A DNA stretch of 52,953 nt from Candidatus Heimdallarchaeota archaeon (lineage in GTDB: Archaea > Asgardarchaeota > Heimdallarchaeia > Heimdallarchaeales > Heimdallarchaeaceae), in NCBI GenBank assembly GCA_023132955.1, contig JAGLXK010000535.1, forward strand, positions 1 to 52,953. The letters are read 5' to 3'. Below the pieces are notes generated by a model, which saw only the letters and a list, made by a program, of their open reading frames with translations, did no database searches and was not told the origin of the DNA. Below, piece by piece: positions 33,265-42,630 of this stretch (position 1 is the stretch's first letter; every line of letters begins with the position of its first letter). The translations under genes were made by a program, and so were the position numbers.

Positions 33265-34878
33265 TCATTTACAGTCCATAATCTCAAGATATTTCTTATA
33301 AGAGGAAATAAGTGTTTTCTTTTCTAGAGTGTGTATTATGTGTTCCCAAGGAAGAGATTCATTTACATTGTATTTCCATTTAGCTTCTTTATCTAGAGTA
33401 CTGTCAATTTCTCTTAAAGCTTTTTTCCAGCTACCTACTGTATTTCTTCCTTTTGCAATTTGATAAATAACAGGATAATACTCGTGATTTTGTAAGGACA
33501 AAACCCTTTGAATTATTGACCATTCAGGCGCATAAAGAGATAAATCAATATTTTTGATTTGGTATAAATTGCTTTTGTACCACTTTTGTTCTTCTTTAGA
33601 TTCCTTAACACCTATCATGGGGGCATACTGAAAAGGAGTGTGTGCCTTTGTGATGAATTGATTCATAGAAATTCCTATTCGACCTGTAGGGAAATATCTT
33701 TCCCTAATTGTACTCACAAAATTCTTTGTTGCAACCTTTATTTCCTCTCCTTCACAAGGAAACCCATAAATCATGTATAATTTTAATTTCCTAAAACCTG
33801 CACCCCAAGCTAGTTTAAGAGCTGAAAAAATGGTTTCGTCATTCATTCTTTTATTTAAAGCTAATCTGAGTTTTTCATCCCCTGTTTCAGGAGCAAGAGA
33901 TATGGTTCGTTGTTTTCCTTTTTTGAGTGCCTTAAGTAATTTTTCAGTGAGATAATCTGCTCTAAATGATGAGCATGATACTTCGTACCCCTTAGCCACT
34001 ATATATTCTATTAGATCATCAAGATTGCCGGATTGAGCAATTGCGCTTCCGTAAAGTACAATTTTTTCAAAATCGTTTACTTCACCAGCTCGGTCAATTA
34101 TATCAATAAGACTGTCCAAACTTCTAGCTGTTCTAGGAAATCTACAATGACCCACAAAACAGAATTTGCATCTTTCAGAACATCCTCTATCTGTTTCTAG
34201 ATAGTATGCTTTACCAAAAATTGGTTCATTCTTAGTGCCTTTAACACCCTCAGGTATGATTTGTTTGATTGGGAAAAATGAATTAGAAATATCTTTCAGC
34301 TTAACACTTCTTACATTATCTCCTATCCATTCCCCTTTTTCTGAAAAATGATGAGCATAAGCTATGATTCCTGGAACCGAAGCTAACGCTTCTATTCTTT
34401 CTTTTTTATTACTATTCATTAAAGACGATATGAATGCCTCACTAACTGGTTCTATATCCCCTAAGAAAAAAATATCTCCCACAAATAAGACTGGAAAAGG
34501 ATTTGCTGTGACTGATGGTCCCCCAAGAATAATGAGTGGATCTGCTTCTTTTCTTTGCCTAACATCTGGATTTATTCCTCCTCTTATCAACAGCCCAATT
34601 GCTTGGATATAATCCTGCTCAAATTGACACGAGATCGCTAAAATATCAAAATCCGCTAGTTTCTTTTGGCTTTCCAGAGAATAAGGGGCTATTTTATAAT
34701 CAAGGGGTTTGAAAATTCGTTCACAGATTATCTCATCTCTTTCGTTAAATAGAAAATATAGTAACTGAACACCCAAACTTGTCATAGCTACTCGATAAGT
34801 GTTTGGATAAATTAAACCGATTTTGATTTTCTCATGGGTCCAATTTTTCTTTATTGCGTTCAGTTCTTTAATCTGCAT
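33265..34878 (-). CDS. Radical SAM protein with N-terminal B12-binding-like domain
   Basis: The 537-residue protein has a cobalamin-binding-like Rossmann domain (about 15-150; KIGLIYPNTYRVAMTSLGVQ, LIILGGPSVTANPFP) followed by a radical SAM barrel (about 215-450) with the iron-sulfur motif CSERCKFC (C-x3-C-x2-C) in DRGCSERCKFCFVGHCRF. Conserved barrel strands include KIVLYGSAIAQSGNL, SLAPETGDEKLR and KLKLYMIYGFPCE. The substrate is unknown; members of this archaeal family are annotated only by fold. It overlaps the nucleotidyltransferase gene by 11 bp upstream and endonuclease V downstream. Confidence 0.85.
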   Translation of the reverse strand: MQIKELNAIKKNWTHEKIKIGLIYPNTYRVAMTSLGVQLLYFLFNERDEIICERIFKPLDYKIAPYSLESQKKLADFDILAISCQFEQDYIQAIGLLIRGGINPDVRQRKEADPLIILGGPSVTANPFPVLFVGDIFFLGDIEPVSEAFISSLMNSNKKERIEALASVPGIIAYAHHFSEKGEWIGDNVRSVKLKDISNSFFPIKQIIPEGVKGTKNEPIFGKAYYLETDRGCSERCKFCFVGHCRFPRTARSLDSLIDIIDRAGEVNDFEKIVLYGSAIAQSGNLDDLIEYIVAKGYEVSCSSFRADYLTEKLLKALKKGKQRTISLAPETGDEKLRLALNKRMNDETIFSALKLAWGAGFRKLKLYMIYGFPCEGEEIKVATKNFVSTIRERYFPTGRIGISMNQFITKAHTPFQYAPMIGVKESKEEQKWYKSNLYQIKNIDLSLYAPEWSIIQRVLSLQNHEYYPVIYQIAKGRNTVGSWKKALREIDSTLDKEAKWKYNVNESLPWEHIIHTLEKKTLISSYKKYLEIMDCK

Positions 34879-36169
34879 CTTTTCTTTTCCTTTTTACAGT
34901 ATAGTTTTGAGTACCAAAATAAATTGAATCTGGAGGAACATCCTCCTTTACTATTGTTCCTGCACCAATCCATGAGTTACTCCCAATTTTTACTCCAGGC
35001 ATTAGTAAAGCCCCAATACCTGTTTCCACTCCCTCGCCAATTATTACGCCTAATTTCCTCCTTCCGCTATCCTCTTTCTTTCCTTTTACAGTTACAGGAA
35101 TGGATTTTTTATCTATGCGTAAATTTGCTGTAAGAGTTCCTGCTCCTAAATTGCAATTATCTTCAATGATTGAATCACCTATGTAGGAAAGATGTGCGGC
35201 GTGTGTATTGGTGCCTATTACTGAATTTTTAACCTCACAACCATTTCCAATTCTGGATTTTTTACCAAAGAAAGAGTATTTTCGAATGTAACAGTTTGGT
35301 CCAATGTCTGCGTCTTCATCAAAGAAAGCAGGACCTTCGATATAAGTCCCACTTCTTAGGATAGCTCCTTTTTTGAGAATAATATTACCTTTGATTTGCA
35401 CATTTTCTTCGATTGTTCCCTCACGTAAATTATCGATTTTCGATAATAGAGATTCATTTGCTTCTAACAGAGACCAAGGACGACCTAAGTCAAACCAATA
35501 ATCATCCTCATTGAGTTTCACTAAACTAGCTGGAATCTTTTTATTAGCAAGTAAGAAGTTTACAGCATCTGGAATCTCGTATTCTCCTCTAGAAGAAATT
35601 TCATTGTTTTTGTGTTGATTCTCAAGTATCTCGAATATATCTTTGTTTAAAGAATACAAACCAATGTTTGCATATCCCTCTGGAACATCCTCTTTTGTTG
35701 GTTTTTCAATAATCTTGATAGGTTTTTCTTTTTCATCTACTATAATAATCCCGAAATTTTCTGTTTCTTTAGTATGCTTCCCTCCTACGGAAATAAAACC
35801 ATTTCTTGCAGCAATTACTGTCTGTTTCAGAAGGGATTCAGAGTATATACAATCACCATTAACACCAATGAAAAAATCCTTTTCAATTTCGCTTTTAGCT
35901 AAAAGAAATGCGTTACCTGTTCCCTTGATCTCTTCCTGATGAAGAAAAGTAAATTCTACAGTCGGAAATTCCTTTGCTAAATAATCCTTAATCTTTTCTT
36001 CCATAAAGTGAGTGACAATTACGAATGAATTGATTCCAAATTTAAGAAACCCATTAATTGATCTCTTTAAGATTGGTTCTCCTAAAACCTTTAACAATGG
36101 TTTTGGATTTGAATCGGTTAAAGGTTTTAATCTAATGCCTTCACCTGCTGCTAATATAACAACCTTCAT
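34868..36169 (-). CDS. Bifunctional sugar-1-phosphate nucleotidyltransferase/acetyltransferase (GlmU-like)
   Basis: The 433-residue enzyme joins an N-terminal nucleotidyltransferase (AAGEGIRLKPLTD, PKPLL, GVNGDCIY with the metal Asp near 103, ISSRGEYEIPDA) to a C-terminal left-handed beta-helix of hexapeptide repeats (about 245-425). The latter includes HLSYIGDSII and NLGAGTLTANL, the acetyl-CoA-site signature of GlmU. Archaeal homologues make UDP-GlcNAc from glucosamine-1-phosphate and sometimes other sugar nucleotides. It is the first gene of a minus-strand operon with the radical SAM protein and endonuclease V. Confidence 0.9.
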   Translation of the reverse strand: MKVVILAAGEGIRLKPLTDSNPKPLLKVLGEPILKRSINGFLKFGINSFVIVTHFMEEKIKDYLAKEFPTVEFTFLHQEEIKGTGNAFLLAKSEIEKDFFIGVNGDCIYSESLLKQTVIAARNGFISVGGKHTKETENFGIIIVDEKEKPIKIIEKPTKEDVPEGYANIGLYSLNKDIFEILENQHKNNEISSRGEYEIPDAVNFLLANKKIPASLVKLNEDDYWFDLGRPWSLLEANESLLSKIDNLREGTIEENVQIKGNIILKKGAILRSGTYIEGPAFFDEDADIGPNCYIRKYSFFGKKSRIGNGCEVKNSVIGTNTHAAHLSYIGDSIIEDNCNLGAGTLTANLRIDKKSIPVTVKGKKEDSGRRKLGVIIGEGVETGIGALLMPGVKIGSNSWIGAGTIVKEDVPPDSIYFGTQNYTVKRKRKDAD

Positions 36170-36196
36170 CCTTTATTGTCACCTTTAGTGAAGTGG

Positions 36197-36529
36197 TTAA
36201 ACTTCGAAAACTTCTCCTTCTGCTTCTTCAGGAGTTGCTGCTCTTGGAGCTCGTAAATTGTTAATACTTTGAATAAGATCAAAAGCTTTAGGATTAGTAA
36301 AAATTTCTTTAAACGCTTCCCATTGTTCAAGTGATGTAACAAATAATCCTTTACGCTTGAGTGGAGTTCCATCTTCTCTGGCAGGAATAATTTCTAAACC
36401 AAAGTTAGCATCATCACCTTTTGTAGGTAGTTTAACGATGGTTACTCCAGAGACACTTGTCTTCTTTTTATCCCAATCTTTCATTTCTTTACCAAATTCT
36501 TTCAGTCTATCTGTTAGATCTGTTGTCAT
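36197..36529 (-). CDS. Small soluble protein, unknown
   Basis: The ATG at 36529 gives 110 residues (the GTG at 36538 adds three). It starts with an amphipathic helix TDRLKEFGKEMKDWDKKK, then beta strands (VSGVTIVKLPTKGDD, FGLEIIPARED, KGLFVTSLEQWEAF) and a final helix, ending in an acidic tail. I do not recognise the family. The gap to the sugar nucleotidyltransferase start is 27 bp, so it could be the leader gene of that operon. An alternative overlapping frame (36166-36372) looks like a shadow. Confidence 0.7.
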   Translation of the reverse strand: MTTDLTDRLKEFGKEMKDWDKKKTSVSGVTIVKLPTKGDDANFGLEIIPAREDGTPLKRKGLFVTSLEQWEAFKEIFTNPKAFDLIQSINNLRAPRAATPEEAEGEVFEV

Positions 36530-36645
36530 AATATTCACTGAGGGTAAACAGATAATTTAATTTTTAAACCCTCCTCTCTTTGAGGTTAGGAAAGCTACAT
36601 ACGAATGAATCAGTTTAAAAATTCCTTTGAAAGAAGAAAATTAAG

Positions 36646-37860
36646 ATGAATTATGCAATTGTTAATGGTAAGATTTATACTGTAAATAAAGATGAAAAAA
36701 TTATAGATAAGGGTACTATTTTAATCAAAGATGGTAAAATAGAGAGTATTTTGGAAGGAGATACTTCTATACCTGAAGGCTATGAAATAATTGATGCAGA
36801 AGGAAAACATGTTTTCCCAGGATTCATAGATACTCATACTCACCAAGGTTTGTTTGATGGTAGTATTGGTTGGGCAGGATTTGATGGAAATGAAATGACA
36901 GACCCAAACACAGCCCATGTTAGAGCATTAGACGCAATTAATCCTGAAGATCCTGGTTTAGAAGAAGCCAGAATTGGTGGAGTTACAACAATTCAAACAG
37001 GACCTGGAAGTGGTAATGTTATTGGTGGAACTGATACTATAATCAAAACATACTGTAAGAGTAAGATAGTAGATGATATGATAGTTAAAACACCATCTTC
37101 TATGAAAGCAGCTCTAGGAGAAAATCCAAAAAGAGTTTATGGAGATGATAAGAAACTACCCTCAACAAGGATGGGGACAGCTGCTGTGTTCAGGAAAGCC
37201 TTTGTAGATGCTCAGAACTACGGAAAGAAATGGGAAGAATACAAACTAAAGAAAAAGCAGGCAGAAAAAAAAGAGGAATTAGATAAGATACCTTCAGAAC
37301 CAGATAGAGATTTAAACAATGAAATGCTCCTAAAGGTTTTGAAAAAGGAAATACCCTTGAATTTTCATTGTCATCAAGCAAACGATATAGTAACTGCCAT
37401 TCGTTTAGCTGAAGAATTTGATATAGATCTCATGCTTGTTCATGCTACTGAAGGACATAAAATTGCTGACTATATTGCAAAGAAAGGTGTTCCTGTTTCT
37501 GTAGGACCTTCTCTTGTCGGTTTTGAAAAAGTTGAACTTCGTAATATTAGTTTTGAAACTCCGGCTAAATTGTGGAAAGCTGGTGTCAAAATCTCAATCC
37601 AAAGTGATTCCTTTACTCGCCTTAAGCATTTCCAGATACTCCCTTGCATGGCTATTAAGGAAGGACTTCCTGTTAATGAAGCATTAAAAGCCATTACAAT
37701 TAATGCAGCAGAAATGATTGGAATAAGTGATCGTTTAGGAAGTCTTGATATTGGAAAAGATGCAGATTTAGTTATTTGGTCTGATCATCCTTTGGAGAAT
37801 TTCTTTGCAGAAAATATACTCGTATTAATAGATGGAGAAATCGCTTATAAGAAAGAATAA
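36646..37860 (+). CDS. Amidohydrolase-superfamily metal-dependent hydrolase
   Basis: A 404-residue TIM-barrel hydrolase of the imidazolonepropionase-like branch. It begins with the small beta domain (YAIVNGKIYTVNKDEKI), then the HxH metal motif in GFIDTHTHQG (about 58-67), later His ligands in NFHCHQAND and LVHATEGH, the Asp in ISIQSDSF, and the terminal composite domain GSLDIGKDADLVIWSDHPL. Substrate cannot be assigned; related proteins act on cyclic amides or amino-acid derivatives. It is monocistronic and ends at a T-tract. Confidence 0.85.
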   Translation: MNYAIVNGKIYTVNKDEKIIDKGTILIKDGKIESILEGDTSIPEGYEIIDAEGKHVFPGFIDTHTHQGLFDGSIGWAGFDGNEMTDPNTAHVRALDAINPEDPGLEEARIGGVTTIQTGPGSGNVIGGTDTIIKTYCKSKIVDDMIVKTPSSMKAALGENPKRVYGDDKKLPSTRMGTAAVFRKAFVDAQNYGKKWEEYKLKKKQAEKKEELDKIPSEPDRDLNNEMLLKVLKKEIPLNFHCHQANDIVTAIRLAEEFDIDLMLVHATEGHKIADYIAKKGVPVSVGPSLVGFEKVELRNISFETPAKLWKAGVKISIQSDSFTRLKHFQILPCMAIKEGLPVNEALKAITINAAEMIGISDRLGSLDIGKDADLVIWSDHPLENFFAENILVLIDGEIAYKKE

Positions 37861-37872
37861 TATCTTTCTCTC

Positions 37873-37880
37873 TTTTTTTT
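37873..37880 (+). terminator. Oligo-T terminator after the amidohydrolase gene
   Basis: Eight consecutive T residues preceded by a pyrimidine-rich stretch start 12 bp after the stop codon. This is the type of tract at which archaeal transcription ends. Confidence 0.45.
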
Positions 37881-38233
37881 CAAGCTTTTTCATAATAACC
37901 TGGCTTTCGATGTTCACCAAAAAACTCTAAACCTTTTTCTTTTAATTGCTTTTTTAACTCATTTGTATGACCTTCTGAAACATCGCCTTTCTTAAACATG
38001 TATTCTATAATTTCTAAAGCTTCTTCTTCAGTGGAACAACGACATATAAAATCTATTACACCAGGTGTGTGGCCTTTGAATTTTCTTGCTTTCTTGGATC
38101 CAGCAGGTGTTCTTATTTCATCTTCTTGAATTTTGTCCTCTCCTTCCATTATCTCTCTATATAGAACTGGAAAGTGACTTTGGAAATCCTCTTTATCGTC
38201 CCCATCATCTCTGGATTCTTTTCTTTCAGACAT
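37880..38233 (-). CDS. DUF2095-like small charged protein
   Basis: A 117-residue, strongly charged protein. The segment GHTPGVIDFICRCSTEEEALEI, ending in the helix EIIEYMFKKGDVSEG and the terminal LKEKGLEFFGEHRKPGYYE, recalls the archaeal DUF2095 family, whose function is unknown. The N-terminal 30 residues are acidic and probably disordered. It is divergent from the OBG-type GTPase gene with a ~117-bp spacer. Confidence 0.65.
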   Translation of the reverse strand: MSERKESRDDGDDKEDFQSHFPVLYREIMEGEDKIQEDEIRTPAGSKKARKFKGHTPGVIDFICRCSTEEEALEIIEYMFKKGDVSEGHTNELKKQLKEKGLEFFGEHRKPGYYEKA

Positions 38234-38350
38234 GATTCACTGAACTTTGGTACCCTAAAAAAGATTGAGATTATGTATTATATTGCCGGTTTATTCAAAA
38301 AATGCTTCTTATACAAAAAGTCTTTATTTTTAGAAGTAACTGAAGTACTA

Positions 38351-39550
38351 ATGTTAGTTGGAATAGTTGGTAAACCTAGTTGTGGAAAAAGTACATTTCT
38401 TAATGCCCTTACAATGGTTAATGCTAAAGTAGGGGATTATCCATTTACAACCGTAGATCCAAACAGAGGAACAGCTTATGTAAGAAGTCCTTGTGTCTGT
38501 AAAGATTTAGGAGTTGAAGATAATCCAAAAAACTCTCTATGTAAGGATGGAATTAGATATCTCCCCGTTCAGTTTTTAGATGTAGCAGGACTAGTTCCTG
38601 GAGCTTCTGAAGGAAGGGGTTTAGGTAACAAGTTCTTAGATGAATTAAGACAAGCTGATGTTCTTCTTCATGTAGTTGATACAAGTGGTTCTTTGGATGC
38701 TGAAGGAAATCAAGTGGACAAAGGATCTTGGAACCCATTAGATGATGTAAAATTCTTGGAGGAGGAAATTGATGCTTGGATAAAAGCTATTGTTAATAGA
38801 GATTATGTGACAATGAAAAAGAAGGCTTCCGCTGAAAAAATAAGCTTTTCATTTCTATTGCACGAAAAGCTAACGGGGCTGGCTATAAAAAAACATACGA
38901 TTGAAGCATCTATTAGAGAAATTGGTTTAATTGACGATGATGTTAATACTTGGGACAACAAACTAGATGACCTAATTACGACGATAAGAAGAAAATCCAA
39001 ACCAATTATAATTGTTGCAAACAAAATTGATCAACCTACATCCAACAAAAATTTCCTTAAGATGAAGGAAGAACTAGATGAGGACATTTTTCCAGCTTCA
39101 GCACTTGCAGAGGTTTTTCTACGAACTGAACAGGAAAATGCAACTATTTCTTACTCTCCTGGTGATCCTGGATTTAAAATCTTGAATCAAGAAAAACTGG
39201 GAGAGAAAAAGGTACAGCTTCTTGAAAGAATTAATACTGATCTGCTTCAAAAATATGGTTCTTCTGGAATACAAGAGATACTGTCTCACGTTGTTTTCAA
39301 CTTGTTTAACATGATTGTGGTCTTTCCTGTTGAAGATACTACCAAATTTACCGATAAATCAGGAAACGTACTTCCTGATGCTTATCTTGTCCCCCAAGGT
39401 ACAACTGCTAAAGAGTTTGCGGGAAAAGTACATACAGACTTTGCAAAGAATTTTATTCATGGCACATTAGCACCATCTGGTAGACGAGTAGGAGCTGATT
39501 ACGAGTTACAAAATAATGACATAATAAAGATTGTATCAGCTATAAAATAG
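38351..39550 (+). CDS. OBG/YchF-type GTPase with C-terminal TGS domain
   Basis: A 399-residue GTPase of the archaeal class represented by M. jannaschii MJ1332. G1 is VGKPSCGKST, G2 lies in GDYPFTTVDPNRG, G3 is DVAGLVPGASEGRGLGN and G4 VANKID. A helical insertion follows, then the terminal TGS domain (about 320-399) with NVLPDAYLVPQGTTAKEFA and HTDFAKNFIHGT. The family is associated with ribosomes/translation. The ATG at 38351 matches homologues, which begin right before the first strand; the longer frame from 38174 overlaps the divergent DUF2095 gene and contains the promoter region. Confidence 0.92.
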   Translation: MLVGIVGKPSCGKSTFLNALTMVNAKVGDYPFTTVDPNRGTAYVRSPCVCKDLGVEDNPKNSLCKDGIRYLPVQFLDVAGLVPGASEGRGLGNKFLDELRQADVLLHVVDTSGSLDAEGNQVDKGSWNPLDDVKFLEEEIDAWIKAIVNRDYVTMKKKASAEKISFSFLLHEKLTGLAIKKHTIEASIREIGLIDDDVNTWDNKLDDLITTIRRKSKPIIIVANKIDQPTSNKNFLKMKEELDEDIFPASALAEVFLRTEQENATISYSPGDPGFKILNQEKLGEKKVQLLERINTDLLQKYGSSGIQEILSHVVFNLFNMIVVFPVEDTTKFTDKSGNVLPDAYLVPQGTTAKEFAGKVHTDFAKNFIHGTLAPSGRRVGADYELQNNDIIKIVSAIK

Positions 39551-39590
39551 AGTTAAATTGAAAATAAAAAGAAGTGGAAGAATAAATCTT

Positions 39591-40250
39591 CTAAGCTGTT
39601 ACAGTAGTTTCAGCGGTTTGGTGAGTTGATACAGTGGTACCTGGTAGCAATAATACCTTGCTTTTTCTGATATCCACCATAACTATTGGGTATATTTTCC
39701 CAACGATTTTTTTCATCTCTCCAGCAATTGTTCCATTTATCATGTTTTGAGTAAATTCCACAAATATTTGGGCTCTAGCTGTTGTTCTTACTAAATCTTC
39801 AATTGCTTTTCTAATAACTTTTTGAGTGCTTGCTCCACATCTAATGGGTGTGATAACAATAGATGAAACTCTTAATCTTGCTTTATCTTTTGTAACAACA
39901 TTCTGTATTGCTTCAACCTTAGACCGATTTCTTCTTATTTGAGATCTGATTTGTTCTTTAGCAATTTCATGGCCATCAAATTCTGTTGTGCAAATATTAC
40001 CTTCAACACTTGTAATTCGAAATCTGATTTTTAGATTTATATCATAATAGATGTCCTCAGCAACTCCAAGTCTAGCCATCTCAATCACTCTATTAATTAG
40101 CTTTTCAGGTTCACTTGCAGGAGTTTCTCCTAAGGATTTATCAACAATATAACTTGCGGCAGTTACTTCGTACCAAGATTTTTCTTTCCATTTGTCTACT
40201 ACTTTTGTTTTTCCTTTAATTTTTCGTATTGGTCTTCGAGATGATGACAA
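39591..40250 (-). CDS. rps3ae: Ribosomal protein eS1 (S3Ae)
   Basis: 219 residues with eS1 features: DKWKEKSWYEVTA near residue 20, LGETPASEPEKLINRV, LKIRFRITSVEGN and the RVSSIVITPIRCGAST helix. The TTG start at 40250 has GAGGT at Shine-Dalgarno distance and no better in-frame start. It closes the conserved archaeal run uS15, RecJ/Cdc45-like, Pcc1, eS1, with a 112-bp spacer after pcc1 that may hold its own promoter. Confidence 0.94.
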   Translation of the reverse strand: MSSSRRPIRKIKGKTKVVDKWKEKSWYEVTAASYIVDKSLGETPASEPEKLINRVIEMARLGVAEDIYYDINLKIRFRITSVEGNICTTEFDGHEIAKEQIRSQIRRNRSKVEAIQNVVTKDKARLRVSSIVITPIRCGASTQKVIRKAIEDLVRTTARAQIFVEFTQNMINGTIAGEMKKIVGKIYPIVMVDIRKSKVLLLPGTTVSTHQTAETTVTA

Positions 40251-40362
40251 TGGTTTAACCTCTAATCTGTTGTTTTTCTTCTTCTTTAATTGAGTTTTAA
40301 ATATTATGTTTGATTATAAACTTTAAAACTAGAGAAAATGGGTCTATAGAATTAGCTTAATA

Positions 40363-40620
40363 TCAGCTTTTCACGCTCTTGTAAACTGATTCAATAGTAC
40401 TAATTGTGCTAATTATGTCATCTACTGTATTTCTTAAAGTTGAAATCGGGGATGAGGATTTAAGCTTTAGAATCAATTTGTTCTCATCAATTTCCATAGT
40501 TATCGTTGTCTTGTCATCCACTTGCTTATTTTCAGGTTCCAAACTTTTAGCAATAATATTTGCCATATCATTATTTTTACATTCAATAACCATCGTAAAG
40601 CTAGATTCATGTGAAATCAT
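40363..40620 (-). CDS. pcc1: KEOPS complex subunit Pcc1
   Basis: An 85-residue protein with the two-strand/two-helix Pcc1 fold: FTMVIECKNNDMANIIAKSL, TITMEIDENKLILKLKS and the final helix ISTLRNTVDDIISTISTIESV, where the Arg/Asn-containing helix start is conserved. Pcc1 dimers bridge Kae1 units in the complex that makes t6A37 in tRNA. It overlaps the RecJ/Cdc45-like gene by four bases (ATGA). Confidence 0.9.
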   Translation of the reverse strand: MISHESSFTMVIECKNNDMANIIAKSLEPENKQVDDKTTITMEIDENKLILKLKSSSPISTLRNTVDDIISTISTIESVYKSVKS

Positions 40621-42107
40621 TTATCGTCATCCTTCTCTTTTGAATTAGCTTCTGCTTTTGTGCCTTCATGATGTTTCTTTAGTGCTTTTTCAAACTCTTC
40701 AAGAACAACAAGATACTCTTCATCAGAGAGTGCTAATCTGAAAAACTCGTTTTCTCCTTTGAAGCATGATTCAACAATAGTCTTTTCTTTAACTAAATCC
40801 TCAAAGAAGTGATATATTCGGAATCCTTTTTGAATCTGTGTTGGTGAATCATGCATATACAAATAGTTCATATTTGCCTCTTTTATGTGAAGAAGAAGCG
40901 GTATTTCTATCGATATGATATTACTCTCAACAAGAGCTTTCATCACAAGAGGGGCTGATTCTAAATCAAGAACATCTTGATTTCTTATGATCCTATAATA
41001 TTCTTTATTTTCAACAATTTTTGAGTCTTGAGTAATTTTTTCAATTATTTGTGCTGCTTTTCCGTGATAATTTTCCATTTTTCGTTTAAGCTCATCATAT
41101 AAATTGGTTCTGTCTCCTAAAATAACTGCAAGAGCTAAGCCATATTTTTTTATTTGACATGCTCCTTCTAACAGCCATAAATACTCTTCTGCATCTCTTG
41201 TTTGGCTTTTACTTGTTTCTGTAAGAATTATATAGTTGGTGCCGAATAACAATTCTGTCCTGAATTGGGAGTTTCCTTCTACCAGAAGAGCAATCAATCT
41301 ATCATACAATTTCTTAGTTTCATTTGTTGTAAGCGATGAAAATGTTCTCCAATTACCATCTTTTTTCATTGGAATCTTCAGTTTAGACACGAATGATGTA
41401 CAAGCTTCTTCATTTCCAGTTAACCCTGGAAAATATGGGTTGATTGAATATTTCAAAGCTAAATGAATGGGAAGACTCTCTCTACCTGATATTCTTGTTC
41501 CCTTTGATTCTTCAAGTATCCCCTCTTCGTTCCCCTCATCTAGAATAAATCTGTTTATACCAATCAACTCCTGGCTCTTTGAGTCAACTTGCTTGTTTGC
41601 TAAACCACCTACTACAGCTAATCCTGAGAATTTTGAATAATCTTCTGTAAACTCTTTTGCAATGAAGTATGCTAGTCCTGCATTTGATAAGGCCATAACT
41701 GGAATTTCTAATTCCTCCAATGAAAGTGTTAAGATAGTATCCCAGGACAGCTTTAATCTCTTATCAATTGTGATCTTGTTACCTATTATGATAATATTTT
41801 TTGCTTCATCTTTGAGAAGTTTACTAGGTAACTCTTTTATCTGAAAACCAATAAATATGTATGTTAAATAGTTGATTTTCTTAATTCGCTCATCCAAATC
41901 TGAGTTGTTATCAATAAAGATTATATGACACCCCAAATCTATTTCTCTTAAACAGGAGACCAGAATACCAGATGCACATAAATTATCAGGGTTAACCTTG
42001 CAGATTATTACAAGATTTTCTTCTAAACCTTTAAGCAACTCAGAAATTTTGCCTGCCTCGTCCTTAAGGTCTTGAATTTTCTCATAGGGAACTTCTATAG
42101 ATGACAC
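40617..42107 (-). CDS. RecJ/Cdc45-like DHH-superfamily protein with degenerate catalytic motifs
   Basis: A 496-residue protein in the place where archaea encode a RecJ-like (GAN/Cdc45-related) protein, between uS15 and Pcc1. The fold markers remain: VIICKVNPDNLCASGILVSC corresponds to the motif I strand and helix (DADGxxSA in active enzymes), LSNAGLAYFIAKE to the helix after the DHH region, and LAVVGGLANKQ to the GxxGDxQ motif. All the metal-binding Asp/His appear lost (NPDN, GLANKQ), so nuclease activity is unlikely. Such inactive members act as CMG helicase scaffolds in eukaryotes (Cdc45). GTG start; the C-terminal tail is Lys/Glu-rich. Confidence 0.8.
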   Translation of the reverse strand: MSSIEVPYEKIQDLKDEAGKISELLKGLEENLVIICKVNPDNLCASGILVSCLREIDLGCHIIFIDNNSDLDERIKKINYLTYIFIGFQIKELPSKLLKDEAKNIIIIGNKITIDKRLKLSWDTILTLSLEELEIPVMALSNAGLAYFIAKEFTEDYSKFSGLAVVGGLANKQVDSKSQELIGINRFILDEGNEEGILEESKGTRISGRESLPIHLALKYSINPYFPGLTGNEEACTSFVSKLKIPMKKDGNWRTFSSLTTNETKKLYDRLIALLVEGNSQFRTELLFGTNYIILTETSKSQTRDAEEYLWLLEGACQIKKYGLALAVILGDRTNLYDELKRKMENYHGKAAQIIEKITQDSKIVENKEYYRIIRNQDVLDLESAPLVMKALVESNIISIEIPLLLHIKEANMNYLYMHDSPTQIQKGFRIYHFFEDLVKEKTIVESCFKGENEFFRLALSDEEYLVVLEEFEKALKKHHEGTKAEANSKEKDDDK

Positions 42108-42164
42108 TAGTTACCAATATCCTACAAAATAAAATAAAGATAAAAGATAAAAGAATATCGTAAC

Positions 42165-42617
42165 TTAGAGTAAAAGACCAGCAGTTTTTGGATCATATTT
42201 CCATTTTGTTGGAAAAATACCCTTCTTCTTATAGAATTTAACCAACCTTCGAATCTTTGATTCGATTAATTGTAATCCCCTTCTACTGTGAAGATCCTTC
42301 TTATTTTCTTCTAAATGTTTTCTTAGATGAGAAGCTTGTCTAACAAGATTAACTAAATCTTCAGGATATTTTGGCTTTAAATTCAAATCTTCTACAATTT
42401 TGCTCATTTTTGTGCCAAAAACTTCCTTTACATTGGGAATTCCATATTGGTCTCGTAGGATTACTCCAATCATTGCCGAAGATTGGCCTTGTCTTCGAAG
42501 TTCTTCAATTTTCTTAACTACGAAATCCTTATCGTAAGGCATCCATTCTGGGGGTTGATTCCTATAAGGTCGAGTTGAACTCGCCTGTCCTCTTTTTCTT
42601 GCGTGCATTCTTGCCAT
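42165..42617 (-). CDS. rps15: Ribosomal protein uS15
   Basis: 150 residues, the longer archaeal/eukaryotic form of S15. It starts [17 protein letters not shown], has the N-terminal extension [20 protein letters not shown], then the core with [43 protein letters not shown]. The ATG at 42617 preceded by GGTGA is chosen over GTG 42626. It follows the XTP pyrophosphatase gene by 13 bp and precedes the RecJ/Cdc45-like gene. Confidence 0.95.
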   Translation of the reverse strand: MARMHARKRGQASSTRPYRNQPPEWMPYDKDFVVKKIEELRRQGQSSAMIGVILRDQYGIPNVKEVFGTKMSKIVEDLNLKPKYPEDLVNLVRQASHLRKHLEENKKDLHSRRGLQLIESKIRRLVKFYKKKGIFPTKWKYDPKTAGLLL

Positions 42618-42630
42618 TAATTTCACCAGT

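Noticed and set aside
36166-36372. 68-codon minus-strand frame overlapping the small unknown gene
   Set aside because: Leu/Lys-rich shadow in another frame of the 110-residue gene that has the better start and composition.
38174-38350. 59-residue N-terminal extension of the OBG-type GTPase
   Set aside because: It overlaps the divergent DUF2095-like gene and precedes the family's conserved first strand; the internal ATG at 38351 fits homologues.
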